Shown: positions 1 to 6,831 of the stretch, in pieces
How positions within the stretch are numbered: the first letter of the stretch is position 1
Layout of the letters: every line of letters begins with the position of its first letter
NCBI GenBank assembly: GCA_039925865.1
Contig: JBDSYA010000013.1
Coordinates: 1 to 20,621, forward strand
Direction: 5' to 3'
From: JBDSYA01 sp039925865
GTDB lineage: Bacteria > Bacteroidota > Ignavibacteria > Tepidaquicellales > Tepidaquicellaceae
DNA length: 20,621 bases
Position numbers and translations under genes: made by a program
Notes under the pieces: generated by a model
Seen by the model: only the letters and a program-made list of their open reading frames with translations
Databases searched by the model: none
What the model was told of the DNA's origin: nothing

Positions 1-144
1 ACTCCATACACTCCATACACTCCATACACTCCATACACTCCATACACTCCATACACTCCATACACTCCATACACTCCATACACTCCATACACTCCATACA
101 CTCCATACACTCCATACACTCAACACACTCTATACACTCAACGA
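1..144. repeat. 9-bp tandem repeat (minisatellite), about 16 copies
   Basis: Thirteen perfect head-to-tail copies of ACTCCATAC fill positions 1-117. Three decayed copies follow: ACTCAACAC, ACTCTATAC and ACTCAACGA (118-144). The array begins at the window edge, so its full length is unknown. The unit is a multiple of three and contains no stop codon in any of the six frames, so the perfect part is open on both strands. The last decayed copy contains the stop codon of the minus-strand gene that ends at 138. No CRISPR-like spacers are present. An assembly artefact at a contig end cannot be excluded. Confidence 0.95.
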
Positions 145-1229
145 ACTATTCCCCAACGATCGCACGCAAAATTAACAATGTTCTTTATCAATGTTTCATA
201 ACTCCATCCATAAGCTTTGCCGCTCCTTGTAAATCCCGTATCCTCATCAGCATCTGAAGCAATATCCGGATTTGGATTCATCTCGAGTACATAGGGTATA
301 TTATCTTTGACTCGGAAATCAACCCTTGCATAATCTGAAGCTCCGATAATCCTGTAAACTTTTTTAGCTGTATCTTTGATTATCTTTTCAAGTTCGGGTG
401 AAATATTATTTGCAGGACATACAGCTTTAGTGCCGGCAAACTCCGGTGTTTTATACATCCATTTACTGTTATAGCTGATTATTTTTGGAAATTCCACCGG
501 CAGCTCTGTAAAGTCTATCTCGGATATCGGAAATACAATGAGATCATTCTCATCATTAATTACATTTCCGACTACACTTACATTGATTTCCCTGCCGTCA
601 ATGAATTGTTCAACCAAAGCCGGCTGTTTATGTTCATCGAGTATAAATTCAATTCTGGATTTCAATTCGATATCATTATACACTACAGATTTATTTTCAA
701 TTCCAATGCTTGCATCTTCTCGTGATGGTTTTACGATCAGGGGAAATTTATCTTTAAGTTTAGAATATCCGTTATGATTAAATTCATTTGCATTTTTACA
801 AACATAGTGTGGCGCTGTTGGAATTTCATAATAGTTAAGGATCTCCTTGACACGCCACTTGTTTAGTGCAATGCCCAGTGTTAGTGCTCTGGAGCCAGTA
901 TATGGAATTTTCAATATTTCAAATAATGATGCAATATTCATTTCCTGTGTAGGGTCACCGTCAAGAGATTCACACAAATTAAATATAAGATCGGGTCGGT
1001 CATTTTTTAACTCATCGATAAGTTTATATACATCAAGCGCCACGGGTACAATTTTCGTTTCATATCCGGAAGGCTTCAGTGCATTCTCAACGGACTTAAG
1101 TTCATCAAGAACACCATATTCACTCATGTCTATTGGCAAATCAATTTTATCAATATCTGTCACCCCGTCATCATAGATCGGTCCGGTAGCGTATTGAGTT
1201 GGATCGTTATATATTATGCTTATCTTCAT
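138..1229 (-). CDS. D-Ala-D-Ala ligase-like ATP-grasp protein (downstream paralogue)
   Basis: A 363-residue ATP-grasp enzyme of the D-alanine--D-alanine ligase superfamily; such enzymes join a carboxylate to an amine through an acyl-phosphate made from ATP. The N-terminal domain ends in IPYTG (108-112). The ATP-binding lysine lies in LIVKPSREDAS (K167). EQFIDGRE (207-214) follows, and the metal-binding end is DYARVDFRV with EMNPNPD (E316, N318). The HGxxGEDG substrate-site motif of true Ddl is absent; the equivalent stretch reads NLCESLDGD (84-92). The usual PG after the metal-binding Asn is also missing. Substrate is therefore unknown, and dipeptide synthesis for the cell wall is not assured. 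The ATG at 1229 has no Shine-Dalgarno sequence and sits 6 nt after an inverted repeat. It lies 44 bp downstream of its paralogue and is probably co-transcribed with it. The TGA stop lies inside the minisatellite. Confidence 0.9.
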   Translation of the reverse strand: MKISIIYNDPTQYATGPIYDDGVTDIDKIDLPIDMSEYGVLDELKSVENALKPSGYETKIVPVALDVYKLIDELKNDRPDLIFNLCESLDGDPTQEMNIASLFEILKIPYTGSRALTLGIALNKWRVKEILNYYEIPTAPHYVCKNANEFNHNGYSKLKDKFPLIVKPSREDASIGIENKSVVYNDIELKSRIEFILDEHKQPALVEQFIDGREINVSVVGNVINDENDLIVFPISEIDFTELPVEFPKIISYNSKWMYKTPEFAGTKAVCPANNISPELEKIIKDTAKKVYRIIGASDYARVDFRVKDNIPYVLEMNPNPDIASDADEDTGFTRSGKAYGWSYETLIKNIVNFACDRWGIVR

Positions 1230-1235
1230 ATTTGT

Positions 1236-1261
1236 TTAGTGCACAATTGCCGCCGCACTAA
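1236..1261 (-). promoter_or_regulatory. 7-bp inverted repeat between the two ligase-like genes
   Basis: TTAGTGC (1236-1242) and GCACTAA (1255-1261) form a perfect 7-bp stem around a 12-nt loop. It occupies most of the 44-bp spacer and ends 6 nt before the ATG of the downstream gene, where a ribosome binding site would lie. There is no T-tract on the minus strand after it, so it is not a standard intrinsic terminator. It could be an operator, an mRNA hairpin tuning translation of the second gene, or chance. It is not the CIRCE heat-shock operator. Confidence 0.45.
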
Positions 1262-1273
1262 TTTTAATTATTA

Positions 1274-2368
1274 TTATTTCTTTAATGTGCTGCTTCTCTC
1301 TATGGCACTGTTCAAAACAGCGTTAATCATCGCATTATAATCCAAACCAATTTCTCGTGCGGCTTTTGGATAACATGAATTATCTGCAGGATCCGGAAGT
1401 ATCCCCGGCAGAGGATTCACTTCCACAATATTCGGGATACCATTTTTATCCAGCCTGATATCGATCCTTGCCCAGTCCCGGATTCTTAAGGTTTTATAAG
1501 CTTCTTTTGAAATTTTTTCTATTTGCTGATACAACTTTTCATCGATCTCAGCGGGACATTTAAATATATCAAGCTTATTTTCTCTTGTATCAAAAAACCA
1601 TTTCACTTCATATGAATATATTTTATTAAATCCTTCCGGAACTGAATCAAGATTTATTTCTACGATCGGGAGAACTTTTACATCTTCACCGTTGCCAAGC
1701 ATTGCAACTGTGAATTCTTTTCCCTGAAGATAATCTTCAACGATACAAGGTTGATTGTAACATTCTTTTATCCGGATAATCTCATTTCTCAGTTCAGCAC
1801 AATTATTCACAACTGAAGAATTATAAATTCCTTTTGATGAACCTTCATGAAGTGGTTTTACAAATTTTGGATAAACAAGATCTTTTTTAATATTATGTAT
1901 CGCATCAGTAATAAAAAATTTTGAATTTGGAATTTTGTAATGAGATAAAATTTCTTTGCAGCGTGACTTGTCATGACATATTCCGATAGTAACAGAATCA
2001 CTCCCTGTATAATTAATGTTTAACATCTCGAGCATGGAAGGAATTTGTGATTCCCTGGATGATCCTCCAATGCCTTCTGCCACATTAAATACAAAATCAG
2101 GATTTATTATTTTGAATTTATCATATGCTTCATTATCTGCTTCGATCAGTGCAACCTCATGTCCGCCCAGCTCCAGTGCGTTTTTAACAGCTTCGATCGT
2201 TTCTTCAGAATCCCACTCTGCAAAAGTGTCATTGATTCTTTCAGGATATTTCTCAAGAAGATTTTCATTAAGATATTTTTTGAAATCTTTTTCAGAAGAT
2301 CTGTTTTCCGCAGATGATAAAATATTTTCTGTTTCTTTTTTTATGTTATAAGTTAATGCTACCCTCAA
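1274..2368 (-). CDS. D-Ala-D-Ala ligase-like ATP-grasp protein (upstream paralogue)
   Basis: A 364-residue ATP-grasp enzyme related to Ddl and to the gene downstream. Visible parts are the N-terminal strand RVALTYN, NVAEGIGGS (95-103) where true Ddl has its GEDG motif, INYTG (118-122), the ATP-site lysine with the glycine-rich loop (K161, EGSSKGI), VEDYLQGKE, and the metal site RIDIRLD / EVNPLPG (D293, E306, N308). It keeps more canonical Ddl features at its C-terminus than its neighbour. The start is TTG at 2366-2368: an in-frame stop lies six codons upstream, and the first internal Met is past residue 110, inside the fold. A good promoter about 30 bp upstream fits this start. No Shine-Dalgarno sequence is seen. 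The substrate cannot be named. Confidence 0.9.
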   Translation of the reverse strand: MRVALTYNIKKETENILSSAENRSSEKDFKKYLNENLLEKYPERINDTFAEWDSEETIEAVKNALELGGHEVALIEADNEAYDKFKIINPDFVFNVAEGIGGSSRESQIPSMLEMLNINYTGSDSVTIGICHDKSRCKEILSHYKIPNSKFFITDAIHNIKKDLVYPKFVKPLHEGSSKGIYNSSVVNNCAELRNEIIRIKECYNQPCIVEDYLQGKEFTVAMLGNGEDVKVLPIVEINLDSVPEGFNKIYSYEVKWFFDTRENKLDIFKCPAEIDEKLYQQIEKISKEAYKTLRIRDWARIDIRLDKNGIPNIVEVNPLPGILPDPADNSCYPKAAREIGLDYNAMINAVLNSAIERSSTLKK

Positions 2369-2399
2369 AAAATAATTTTTTAGTTAAAAATAATTTTTG

Positions 2400-2429
2400 C
2401 AAATATAACATTATAAATGTTATTGTCAA
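2400..2429 (-). promoter_or_regulatory. Bacteroidota-type promoter of the ligase-like pair
   Basis: Read on the minus strand, TTGACA (2429-2424) is followed, 19 bp after its TTG, by TATATTTG (2407-2400), an exact match to the TAnnTTTG -7 element of Bacteroidota sigma-A promoters. The predicted start of transcription is about 2394, giving a leader of roughly 25 nt before the TTG start codon at 2368. Confidence 0.7.
2405..2423. promoter_or_regulatory. 19-bp dyad filling the promoter spacer (candidate operator)
   Basis: ATAACATT (2405-2412) and AATGTTAT (2416-2423) are perfect inverted arms around a 3-bp centre. The dyad lies almost exactly between the -33 and -7 elements and overlaps the -7 element by 3 bp, a classic repressor position. 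The regulator is unknown; no regulatory gene is nearby. AT-rich DNA makes short dyads common, but an 8-bp perfect arm in this position is suggestive. Confidence 0.5.
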
Positions 2430-2660
2430 TAAGTTTTGATTTATAAAAAATATTTGGAGTGATAATATATCTCTTAGTGAAAAGTTTATTACAATTTTAT
2501 TTTAAAAAAAATATAAACTTTAAAAAAATCTCTGATGATAAATGTTTAACCCTGTTACAAAAGAGATTATTTGATACTGGATAACAAAAATTTTAGAGGT
2601 AGGTTGACGTGAGTCATTTAGAAGATTTAAATATTTCCTGAGTAGGATATTTCCGGAAAT

Positions 2661-2691
2661 AAAAAAACCACCTGATTTAAAAACAGGTGGT
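2661..2691 (-). terminator. Intrinsic terminator downstream of dnaK
   Basis: An 8-bp perfect stem, ACCACCTG (2667-2674) with CAGGTGGT (2684-2691), is followed on the minus strand by seven T residues (2667-2661). It lies 57 bp beyond the dnaK stop codon. Between here and 2430 I see no gene, only AT-rich DNA, the promoter described above and a 12-bp palindrome at 2649-2660. Confidence 0.88.
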
Positions 2692-2747
2692 CTAATTTTA
2701 ACTCTATGAAACTTTTTTATCTTAATTGAAGATTCATCATTAACAAA

Positions 2748-4694
2748 TTACTTTTTATCTTTATCGTCAACAACTTCAAAATCTGCATTCTCAACATTAG
2801 GGTCAGCACTTTCTTTGGTTTGCTGATCTGTATCCGGTTGTGAGCCCTGATCACCCTGCTGTCCCTGTGCATCCGGACCTGTTGACTGTGTATACATTTG
2901 AGACGAGGCTTCATTCCATACTGTATTGTATTCATCCATTGCAGATTTTATAGTGGTAATGTTTTCAGTCTTTGCCGCATCTTTAAGACGGTCAATAGCC
3001 AGCTGGATCTTGGATCTTGTTTCCGGATTTAACTTTGCTTCAAATTCTTTCATTTGTTTTTCACCCTGGAATATCATTGAGTCTGCCTGATTTTTCATTT
3101 CAATCATTTCCTTTCGTTTCATATCATCTGCTTCATGTTCCTTTGCATCCTTTTTCATCTTTTCAATTTCGGCTTCCGATAATCCGGAAGAGTGTGTTAT
3201 CTTGATCTGCTGCTGCTTTCCTGTTCCTTTATCCTGTGCTGATACATTTAAAATCCCGTTCGCATCAATATCAAAAGTCACTTCCACCTGCGGCATTCCT
3301 CTTGGTGCAGGAGGTATTCCGTCAAGATGAAATCTTCCTAAAGTCCTGTTATCCTGAGCCATGGGTCTTTCACCCTGAAGTACGTGTATCTCAACCGAAG
3401 GCTGGTTATCAGATGCTGTTGAAAATACCTGTGACTTCTTTGTCGGAATAGTTGCGTTTGCTTCAATAAGTTTTGTCATAACTCCACCGAGTGTTTCGAT
3501 GCCAAGCGATAAAGGTGTAACGTCAAGAAGTAATACATCATGAACGTCTCCTGCAAGAACTCCACCCTGGATAGCCGCGCCAATTGCAACAACTTCATCA
3601 GGATTTACACTCTTGTTAGGTTCTTTTCCGAATAACTTTTTAACTGTTTCCTGTACTAATGGAATTCTTGTAGATCCTCCGACTAATATAACTTCATCAA
3701 TTTCATCTACTTTATATCCTGAATCTTCTATGGCTTTTTTACAAGGCCCTACGGTTTTTTCAACAAGGTCTCCAACTAGAGATTCAAACTTTGCCCTTGT
3801 AATATTTTCAAGCAGGAATTTAGGTCCTTCTGCTGTTGCAGTAATATACGGAAGGTTAACTTCGGTTTGTGAACTTGAAGAAAGTGCTTTCTTTGCATTT
3901 TCAGCTGCTTCTTTCAGTCTTTGCAAAGCCATTGGATCTTTTCTAAGATCTATTCCTTCTTTTTTCTTGAATTCATCGGCGAGATAATCAATAAGTCTCT
4001 GATCAAAATCATCACCACCTAAATGTGTATCACCATTTGTAGACTTTACTTCAAAAACACCGTCACCTAATTCTAATATGGAAACATCAAATGTTCCTCC
4101 TCCAAGATCATATACTGCTACTTTTTCATTTGCTTTTTTTCTGTCTAATCCGTATGCAAGTGCTGCTGCAGTAGGTTCGTTAATTATTCGTTTAACCTCA
4201 AGACCGGCGATCTTACCTGCATCTTTTGTTGCCTGCCTTTGCGCATCATTAAAATATGCTGGTACTGTGATTACTGCTTCAGTTACTGGTTGGCCGAGAT
4301 AATCTTCAGCGGTCTTCTTCATCTTCTGAAGAATCATAGCAGAAATTTCAGGGGGGGAATAAACCCGGTTTTGACCTTTATCCTCAAGCTCAATTCTTAC
4401 AGTATCACTTTCACCTTTTATAATTTTATACGGGACTTTCTTAGTCTCTTCTGTTACTTCGTCAAACCTTCTTCCCATAAATCTCTTAATTGAGAAAATT
4501 GTATTGGTAGGATTTGTTACAGCCTGCCTTTTTGCAGGATCTCCGACCAGGCGGTCACCGTTTTTTGAAAAGGCAACTACAGATGGAGTAGTCCTTGCAC
4601 CTTCGGCATTTGGGATCACAACAGGATCATTGCCTTCCATTACAGCAACACAGGAGTTGGTTGTTCCAAGATCAATTCCAATGATTTTACCCAT
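2748..4694 (-). CDS. dnaK: Molecular chaperone DnaK (Hsp70)
   Basis: Full-length 648-residue Hsp70. It binds exposed hydrophobic segments of unfolded cytosolic proteins and cycles between ATP and ADP states with DnaJ and GrpE, neither of which is in this window. The nucleotide-binding domain (about 1-385) shows phosphate-1 IGIDLGTTNSC, phosphate-2 VYDLGGGTFDVSIL and the adenosine motif ILVGGSTRIP. The linker VLLLDVTPLSLGIET leads into the substrate-binding domain and helical lid. The tail is the usual acidic, Q/D-rich stretch ending EVVDDKDKK. The ATG is preceded by AAAGGAA, about 10 nt upstream, a good Shine-Dalgarno sequence. Hsp20 is 111 bp upstream with a terminator between, so dnaK may have its own promoter; I found no strong match and no CIRCE. 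A run of seven C residues (minus strand, 4351-4357) lies in an intact frame. Confidence 0.99.
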   Translation of the reverse strand: MGKIIGIDLGTTNSCVAVMEGNDPVVIPNAEGARTTPSVVAFSKNGDRLVGDPAKRQAVTNPTNTIFSIKRFMGRRFDEVTEETKKVPYKIIKGESDTVRIELEDKGQNRVYSPPEISAMILQKMKKTAEDYLGQPVTEAVITVPAYFNDAQRQATKDAGKIAGLEVKRIINEPTAAALAYGLDRKKANEKVAVYDLGGGTFDVSILELGDGVFEVKSTNGDTHLGGDDFDQRLIDYLADEFKKKEGIDLRKDPMALQRLKEAAENAKKALSSSSQTEVNLPYITATAEGPKFLLENITRAKFESLVGDLVEKTVGPCKKAIEDSGYKVDEIDEVILVGGSTRIPLVQETVKKLFGKEPNKSVNPDEVVAIGAAIQGGVLAGDVHDVLLLDVTPLSLGIETLGGVMTKLIEANATIPTKKSQVFSTASDNQPSVEIHVLQGERPMAQDNRTLGRFHLDGIPPAPRGMPQVEVTFDIDANGILNVSAQDKGTGKQQQIKITHSSGLSEAEIEKMKKDAKEHEADDMKRKEMIEMKNQADSMIFQGEKQMKEFEAKLNPETRSKIQLAIDRLKDAAKTENITTIKSAMDEYNTVWNEASSQMYTQSTGPDAQGQQGDQGSQPDTDQQTKESADPNVENADFEVVDDKDKK

Positions 4695-4756
4695 GATTTA
4701 AAATTCCTTTCTTAAAGTAAAATAATGCAAAAGGCAAAATAACCCCAGCACTGAGT

Positions 4757-4787
4757 TTTAAAATAAAGGGTGAGTTGCCTCACCCTT
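4757..4787 (-). terminator. Intrinsic terminator between hsp20 and dnaK
   Basis: A 9-bp perfect stem, AAGGGTGAG (4766-4774) with CTCACCCTT (4779-4787), closes a 4-nt loop. On the minus strand it is followed by TATTTTAAAA. It lies 19 bp beyond the hsp20 stop codon and 70 bp before dnaK, so it would end or attenuate hsp20 transcripts before dnaK. Confidence 0.8.
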
Positions 4788-4805
4788 CTATTAATTTTAA
4801 TTATT

Positions 4806-5243
4806 TTATTTAATACTGATTTCTTTTACAACAGGTTTTGCTTCTTCAAATTTCGGAAGTGTTATATTCAACACTCCTTCATTATACTCTGCATCGATCG
4901 CATCAACTTTAATATCTTTTGATAAATTAAAATCTCTGCTGAATTGTCCATGAAATATTTCGTTTGTTATAATATTAGTTTCTTCCGTTTTTGCTTCCTG
5001 TTTTTTTTCACCCGTCACTGATAATATATTGTTCTCAACTGATAATTTAACATCCTCTTTAGACACTCCCGGTAACTCCATTTTAATATTGAATTTATCC
5101 CTGTCCTCGCTAATGCTTACTTTTGGGATGTAAGTAGAAGTTGAACCGGAAATTTCCCTGTTATAGAATAGAGGACTGTTAAAAATAGATTTAAATGTGT
5201 CGTTGATCAGATCTGAATCTTTCTTAAATTTTACTGTGTTCAT
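4806..5243 (-). CDS. Small heat shock protein, Hsp20 / alpha-crystallin family
   Basis: A 145-residue small heat shock protein, an ATP-independent holdase that keeps denaturing proteins soluble for refolding by the DnaK system encoded next door. The alpha-crystallin domain runs from about residue 40 to 140: FNIKMELPGVSKEDVKLSVE, then LSVTGEKK, then FSRDFNLSKDIKVDAI and the conserved GVLNITLPK near the end. A short C-terminal extension (VKEISIK) carries the I-x-I type anchor. Length is normal for a class A bacterial sHsp. The ATG has AGGAG 8 nt upstream, one of the few strong ribosome binding sites here. No TAnnTTTG box is found upstream; a sigma-54-like sequence and an inverted repeat are present instead. 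Confidence 0.97.
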   Translation of the reverse strand: MNTVKFKKDSDLINDTFKSIFNSPLFYNREISGSTSTYIPKVSISEDRDKFNIKMELPGVSKEDVKLSVENNILSVTGEKKQEAKTEETNIITNEIFHGQFSRDFNLSKDIKVDAIDAEYNEGVLNITLPKFEEAKPVVKEISIK

Positions 5244-5292
5244 TGTTAATCTCCTGTTTGTTAATTAAAATATTATTAATTGACTTTCTTAA

Positions 5293-5309
5293 CTCAATAC
5301 CCATGCCAG
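5293..5309 (-). promoter_or_regulatory. Sigma-54-like promoter upstream of hsp20 (tentative)
   Basis: Minus-strand CTGGCATGGGTATTGAG fits the -24/-12 consensus YTGGCACGrNNNTTGCW at most positions, including TGGCA and the spacing. It lacks the conserved C of the -12 GC and has T for C after TGGCA. It would start a leader of about 40 nt ahead of the AGGAG site. Only a weak call, because the -12 mismatch is at an important base. Confidence 0.3.
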
Positions 5310-5323
5310 TAAAAATTTACCAA

Positions 5324-5340
5324 TTTCAAACATTTTGAAA
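5324..5340. promoter_or_regulatory. Inverted repeat upstream of hsp20
   Basis: TTTCAAA (5324-5330) and TTTGAAA (5334-5340) are perfect 7-bp arms separated by CAT. The dyad is about 15 bp upstream of the possible -24 element of hsp20. The remaining non-coding DNA up to 5507 is AT-rich, with no other structure I can support. It may be an activator or repressor site, or chance in AT-rich DNA. Confidence 0.3.
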
Positions 5341-5507
5341 GAATTAATTATTCTAAAGTGAAACAAAAATTCATTCCTGTGAAGTTATTTTCACAAAACG
5401 AAATTAAAGTCATATTTAATGAAATAATTTGAGTTGAAAAATATTCAGACTTACAAAAGTTTTAAACATTAATCTATGGATAGATCACTTAGGAGAGAAG
5501 ATACTTT

Positions 5508-5550
5508 TTAAAAAATAAAAAATCCGAACCTTGCGAACAGATTCGGATTT
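5508..5550 (-). terminator. Intrinsic terminator downstream of the Rieske gene
   Basis: AAATCCGAA (5520-5528) and TTCGGATTT (5542-5550) form a perfect 9-bp stem with a 13-nt loop. On the minus strand the stem is followed by a T-rich run (5519-5508). It sits 52 bp after the stop of the Rieske gene and ends the redox gene set. Confidence 0.85.
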
Positions 5551-5602
5551 CTCAAGGAGTAAAATAAAATGAATGTGACTTTTATTTTACAATATTGATT
5601 TA

Positions 5603-6022
5603 TTAAAAGGTCAGTGTATCTTTTTCAGCGTTATAAGTCGTTTTAAAACTTTTGAGATTTTTGGTTGCAGGTCCGTTTATTACTTTGCCTGTTTTACTGA
5701 AAGCAGAACCATGGCATGGACATTCAAATCCATCACCCGTAGCATCAACATCACATTTTTTATGTGTGCAAATCATGCTTAAAGCAAGAAATTTAGATTG
5801 ACCGGTACGTGATACATATACTTTACCTATCTGAACACTTCCTCCTACACTTGAAAGAGCAGGATAATCTCCAAGGTTTATGACTTTTGTAACTTCAGAT
5901 ACTTCCGTAGACTCAGCTAATAACTTTTTTACATCAATAGCGCTTAATGCGATCGATCCAATGGCTATTGTTTTGAAAGAAGTTTTTAAAAAATCTCTCC
6001 TGTTTACATTTTCATTTTTCAT
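5603..6022 (-). CDS. Tat-exported Rieske [2Fe-2S] protein
   Basis: A 139-residue Rieske iron-sulfur protein exported folded by the Tat pathway: the N-terminus NRRDFLKTSF (7-16) is a twin-arginine signal followed by a hydrophobic stretch (19-29) with no clear lipobox. The Rieske fold starts near residue 44. Cluster ligands are C85 and H87 in CTHKKC, and C101 and H104 in CPCHGSAF. C90 and C103 are placed to form the disulfide typical of high-potential, bc1/b6f-type Rieske proteins. No cytochrome b gene is adjacent, so it may be a lone periplasmic electron carrier, anchored if the signal is not cleaved. It lies 141 bp downstream of the cupredoxin gene with a possible promoter of its own, and is closed by a strong terminator. 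No Shine-Dalgarno sequence precedes the ATG. Confidence 0.95.
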   Translation of the reverse strand: MKNENVNRRDFLKTSFKTIAIGSIALSAIDVKKLLAESTEVSEVTKVINLGDYPALSSVGGSVQIGKVYVSRTGQSKFLALSMICTHKKCDVDATGDGFECPCHGSAFSKTGKVINGPATKNLKSFKTTYNAEKDTLTF

Positions 6023-6096
6023 AACTATATTTTATTAAAGTTTATTTTACAATTTTAGATATCCGACTGTTTCGAATTAACATTGTTGCTTACAAG

Positions 6097-6127
6097 CAAA
6101 GTTAAGATTTTTAAAATAATATTTCAG
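6097..6127 (-). promoter_or_regulatory. Possible promoter of the Rieske gene
   Basis: Minus-strand TAACTTTG (6104-6097) matches the TAnnTTTG -7 element exactly. The -33 position, 20 bp upstream, reads CTG rather than TTG. The predicted leader is about 70 nt. It suggests that the Rieske gene can be expressed apart from the cupredoxin gene upstream. Confidence 0.4.
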
Positions 6128-6163
6128 TAATTCTTTTTATATGAATTCTAAAATACTTTAAAT

Positions 6164-6817
6164 TTATTTTATGAGAATCATCTTCTTTACCTGAACAAAA
6201 TCAGAAGTATTTAACTTATAATAGTATATGCCGCTGTTAAGATCAAATGCATTCCAATCAACTTCATATGAAGCTGCATTTAATCTTTCATTAACAAGAG
6301 TTGCAACTTCCTGCCCGATATTATTATAAACTTTTAAAGTTACCTGTGATGAAGCCGGAATAGAAAATTTAATTTTAGTTGATGGATTGAACGGGTTTGG
6401 ATAATTTTGTAAAAGTTCATAACTATTTACAAATTCTGTTAACTTTACAATTGCAGAAGTTGTAGCAATTATGGTTCCGTGCATGTCAGGTGAATGAGGT
6501 TCACAGATATAATCATAAGTACCTGCGACCTGAATAACATATGAGAAAGTTGTATTTCCTGAAGTCAGAGGGGCATTCCAGGGTGCAGCTCCGGAAGGCC
6601 TTGAAGTAAATTGTTGACCGTCACATGTTGTTGTGTGACTTCCTGATATTCTCGTCCATCTGACTGTATCACCGACAACAGCATTATTTACTGTTGCAGG
6701 AGTAAATACAAAATTTGCAGCGCTGATCTGGATGATCCTGGAATAAGAGTTGTTTGTTAAAATGGTTAAGAGCAATGCTGCAGTCAGCAGTGAAGAATAG
6801 AATGTGCTTTTTTTCAT
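6164..6817 (-). CDS. Secreted cupredoxin (plastocyanin-like) with T9SS sorting domain
   Basis: A 217-residue secreted blue-copper protein. Residues 1-26 form a Sec signal peptide. The cupredoxin domain (27-120) has the GDTVRW strand and four type-1 copper ligands in order: H61 (GSHTTT), then C105, H108 and M112 in YICEPHSPDMHG. The ligand loop is Cys-x2-His-x3-Met, between the amicyanin (x2) and plastocyanin (x4) spacings. The last ~80 residues, from NYPNPFNPSTKIKF (138-151) to VKKMILIK, are a type A T9SS sorting domain, so the protein should cross the outer membrane and be released or anchored at the surface. It starts 14 bp after the FN3-domain gene ends and is probably co-transcribed with it. 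Electron transfer with the neighbouring Rieske protein is an inference only. Confidence 0.93.
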   Translation of the reverse strand: MKKSTFYSSLLTAALLLTILTNNSYSRIIQISAANFVFTPATVNNAVVGDTVRWTRISGSHTTTCDGQQFTSRPSGAAPWNAPLTSGNTTFSYVIQVAGTYDYICEPHSPDMHGTIIATTSAIVKLTEFVNSYELLQNYPNPFNPSTKIKFSIPASSQVTLKVYNNIGQEVATLVNERLNAASYEVDWNAFDLNSGIYYYKLNTSDFVQVKKMILIK

Positions 6818-6831
6818 AGTGTTTTATATTT

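Noticed and set aside
1..144. Possible CRISPR array
   Set aside because: The units are 9 bp and abut with no spacers.
2649..2660. ATTTCCGGAAAT palindrome after the dnaK terminator
   Set aside because: 12 bp, far from any start codon, with no T-tract; no function can be supported.
4695..4805. CIRCE heat-shock operator upstream of dnaK
   Set aside because: Only a partial AGCACT/GAGT-like match is present; the TTAGCACTC-N9-GAGTGCTAA pattern is absent.
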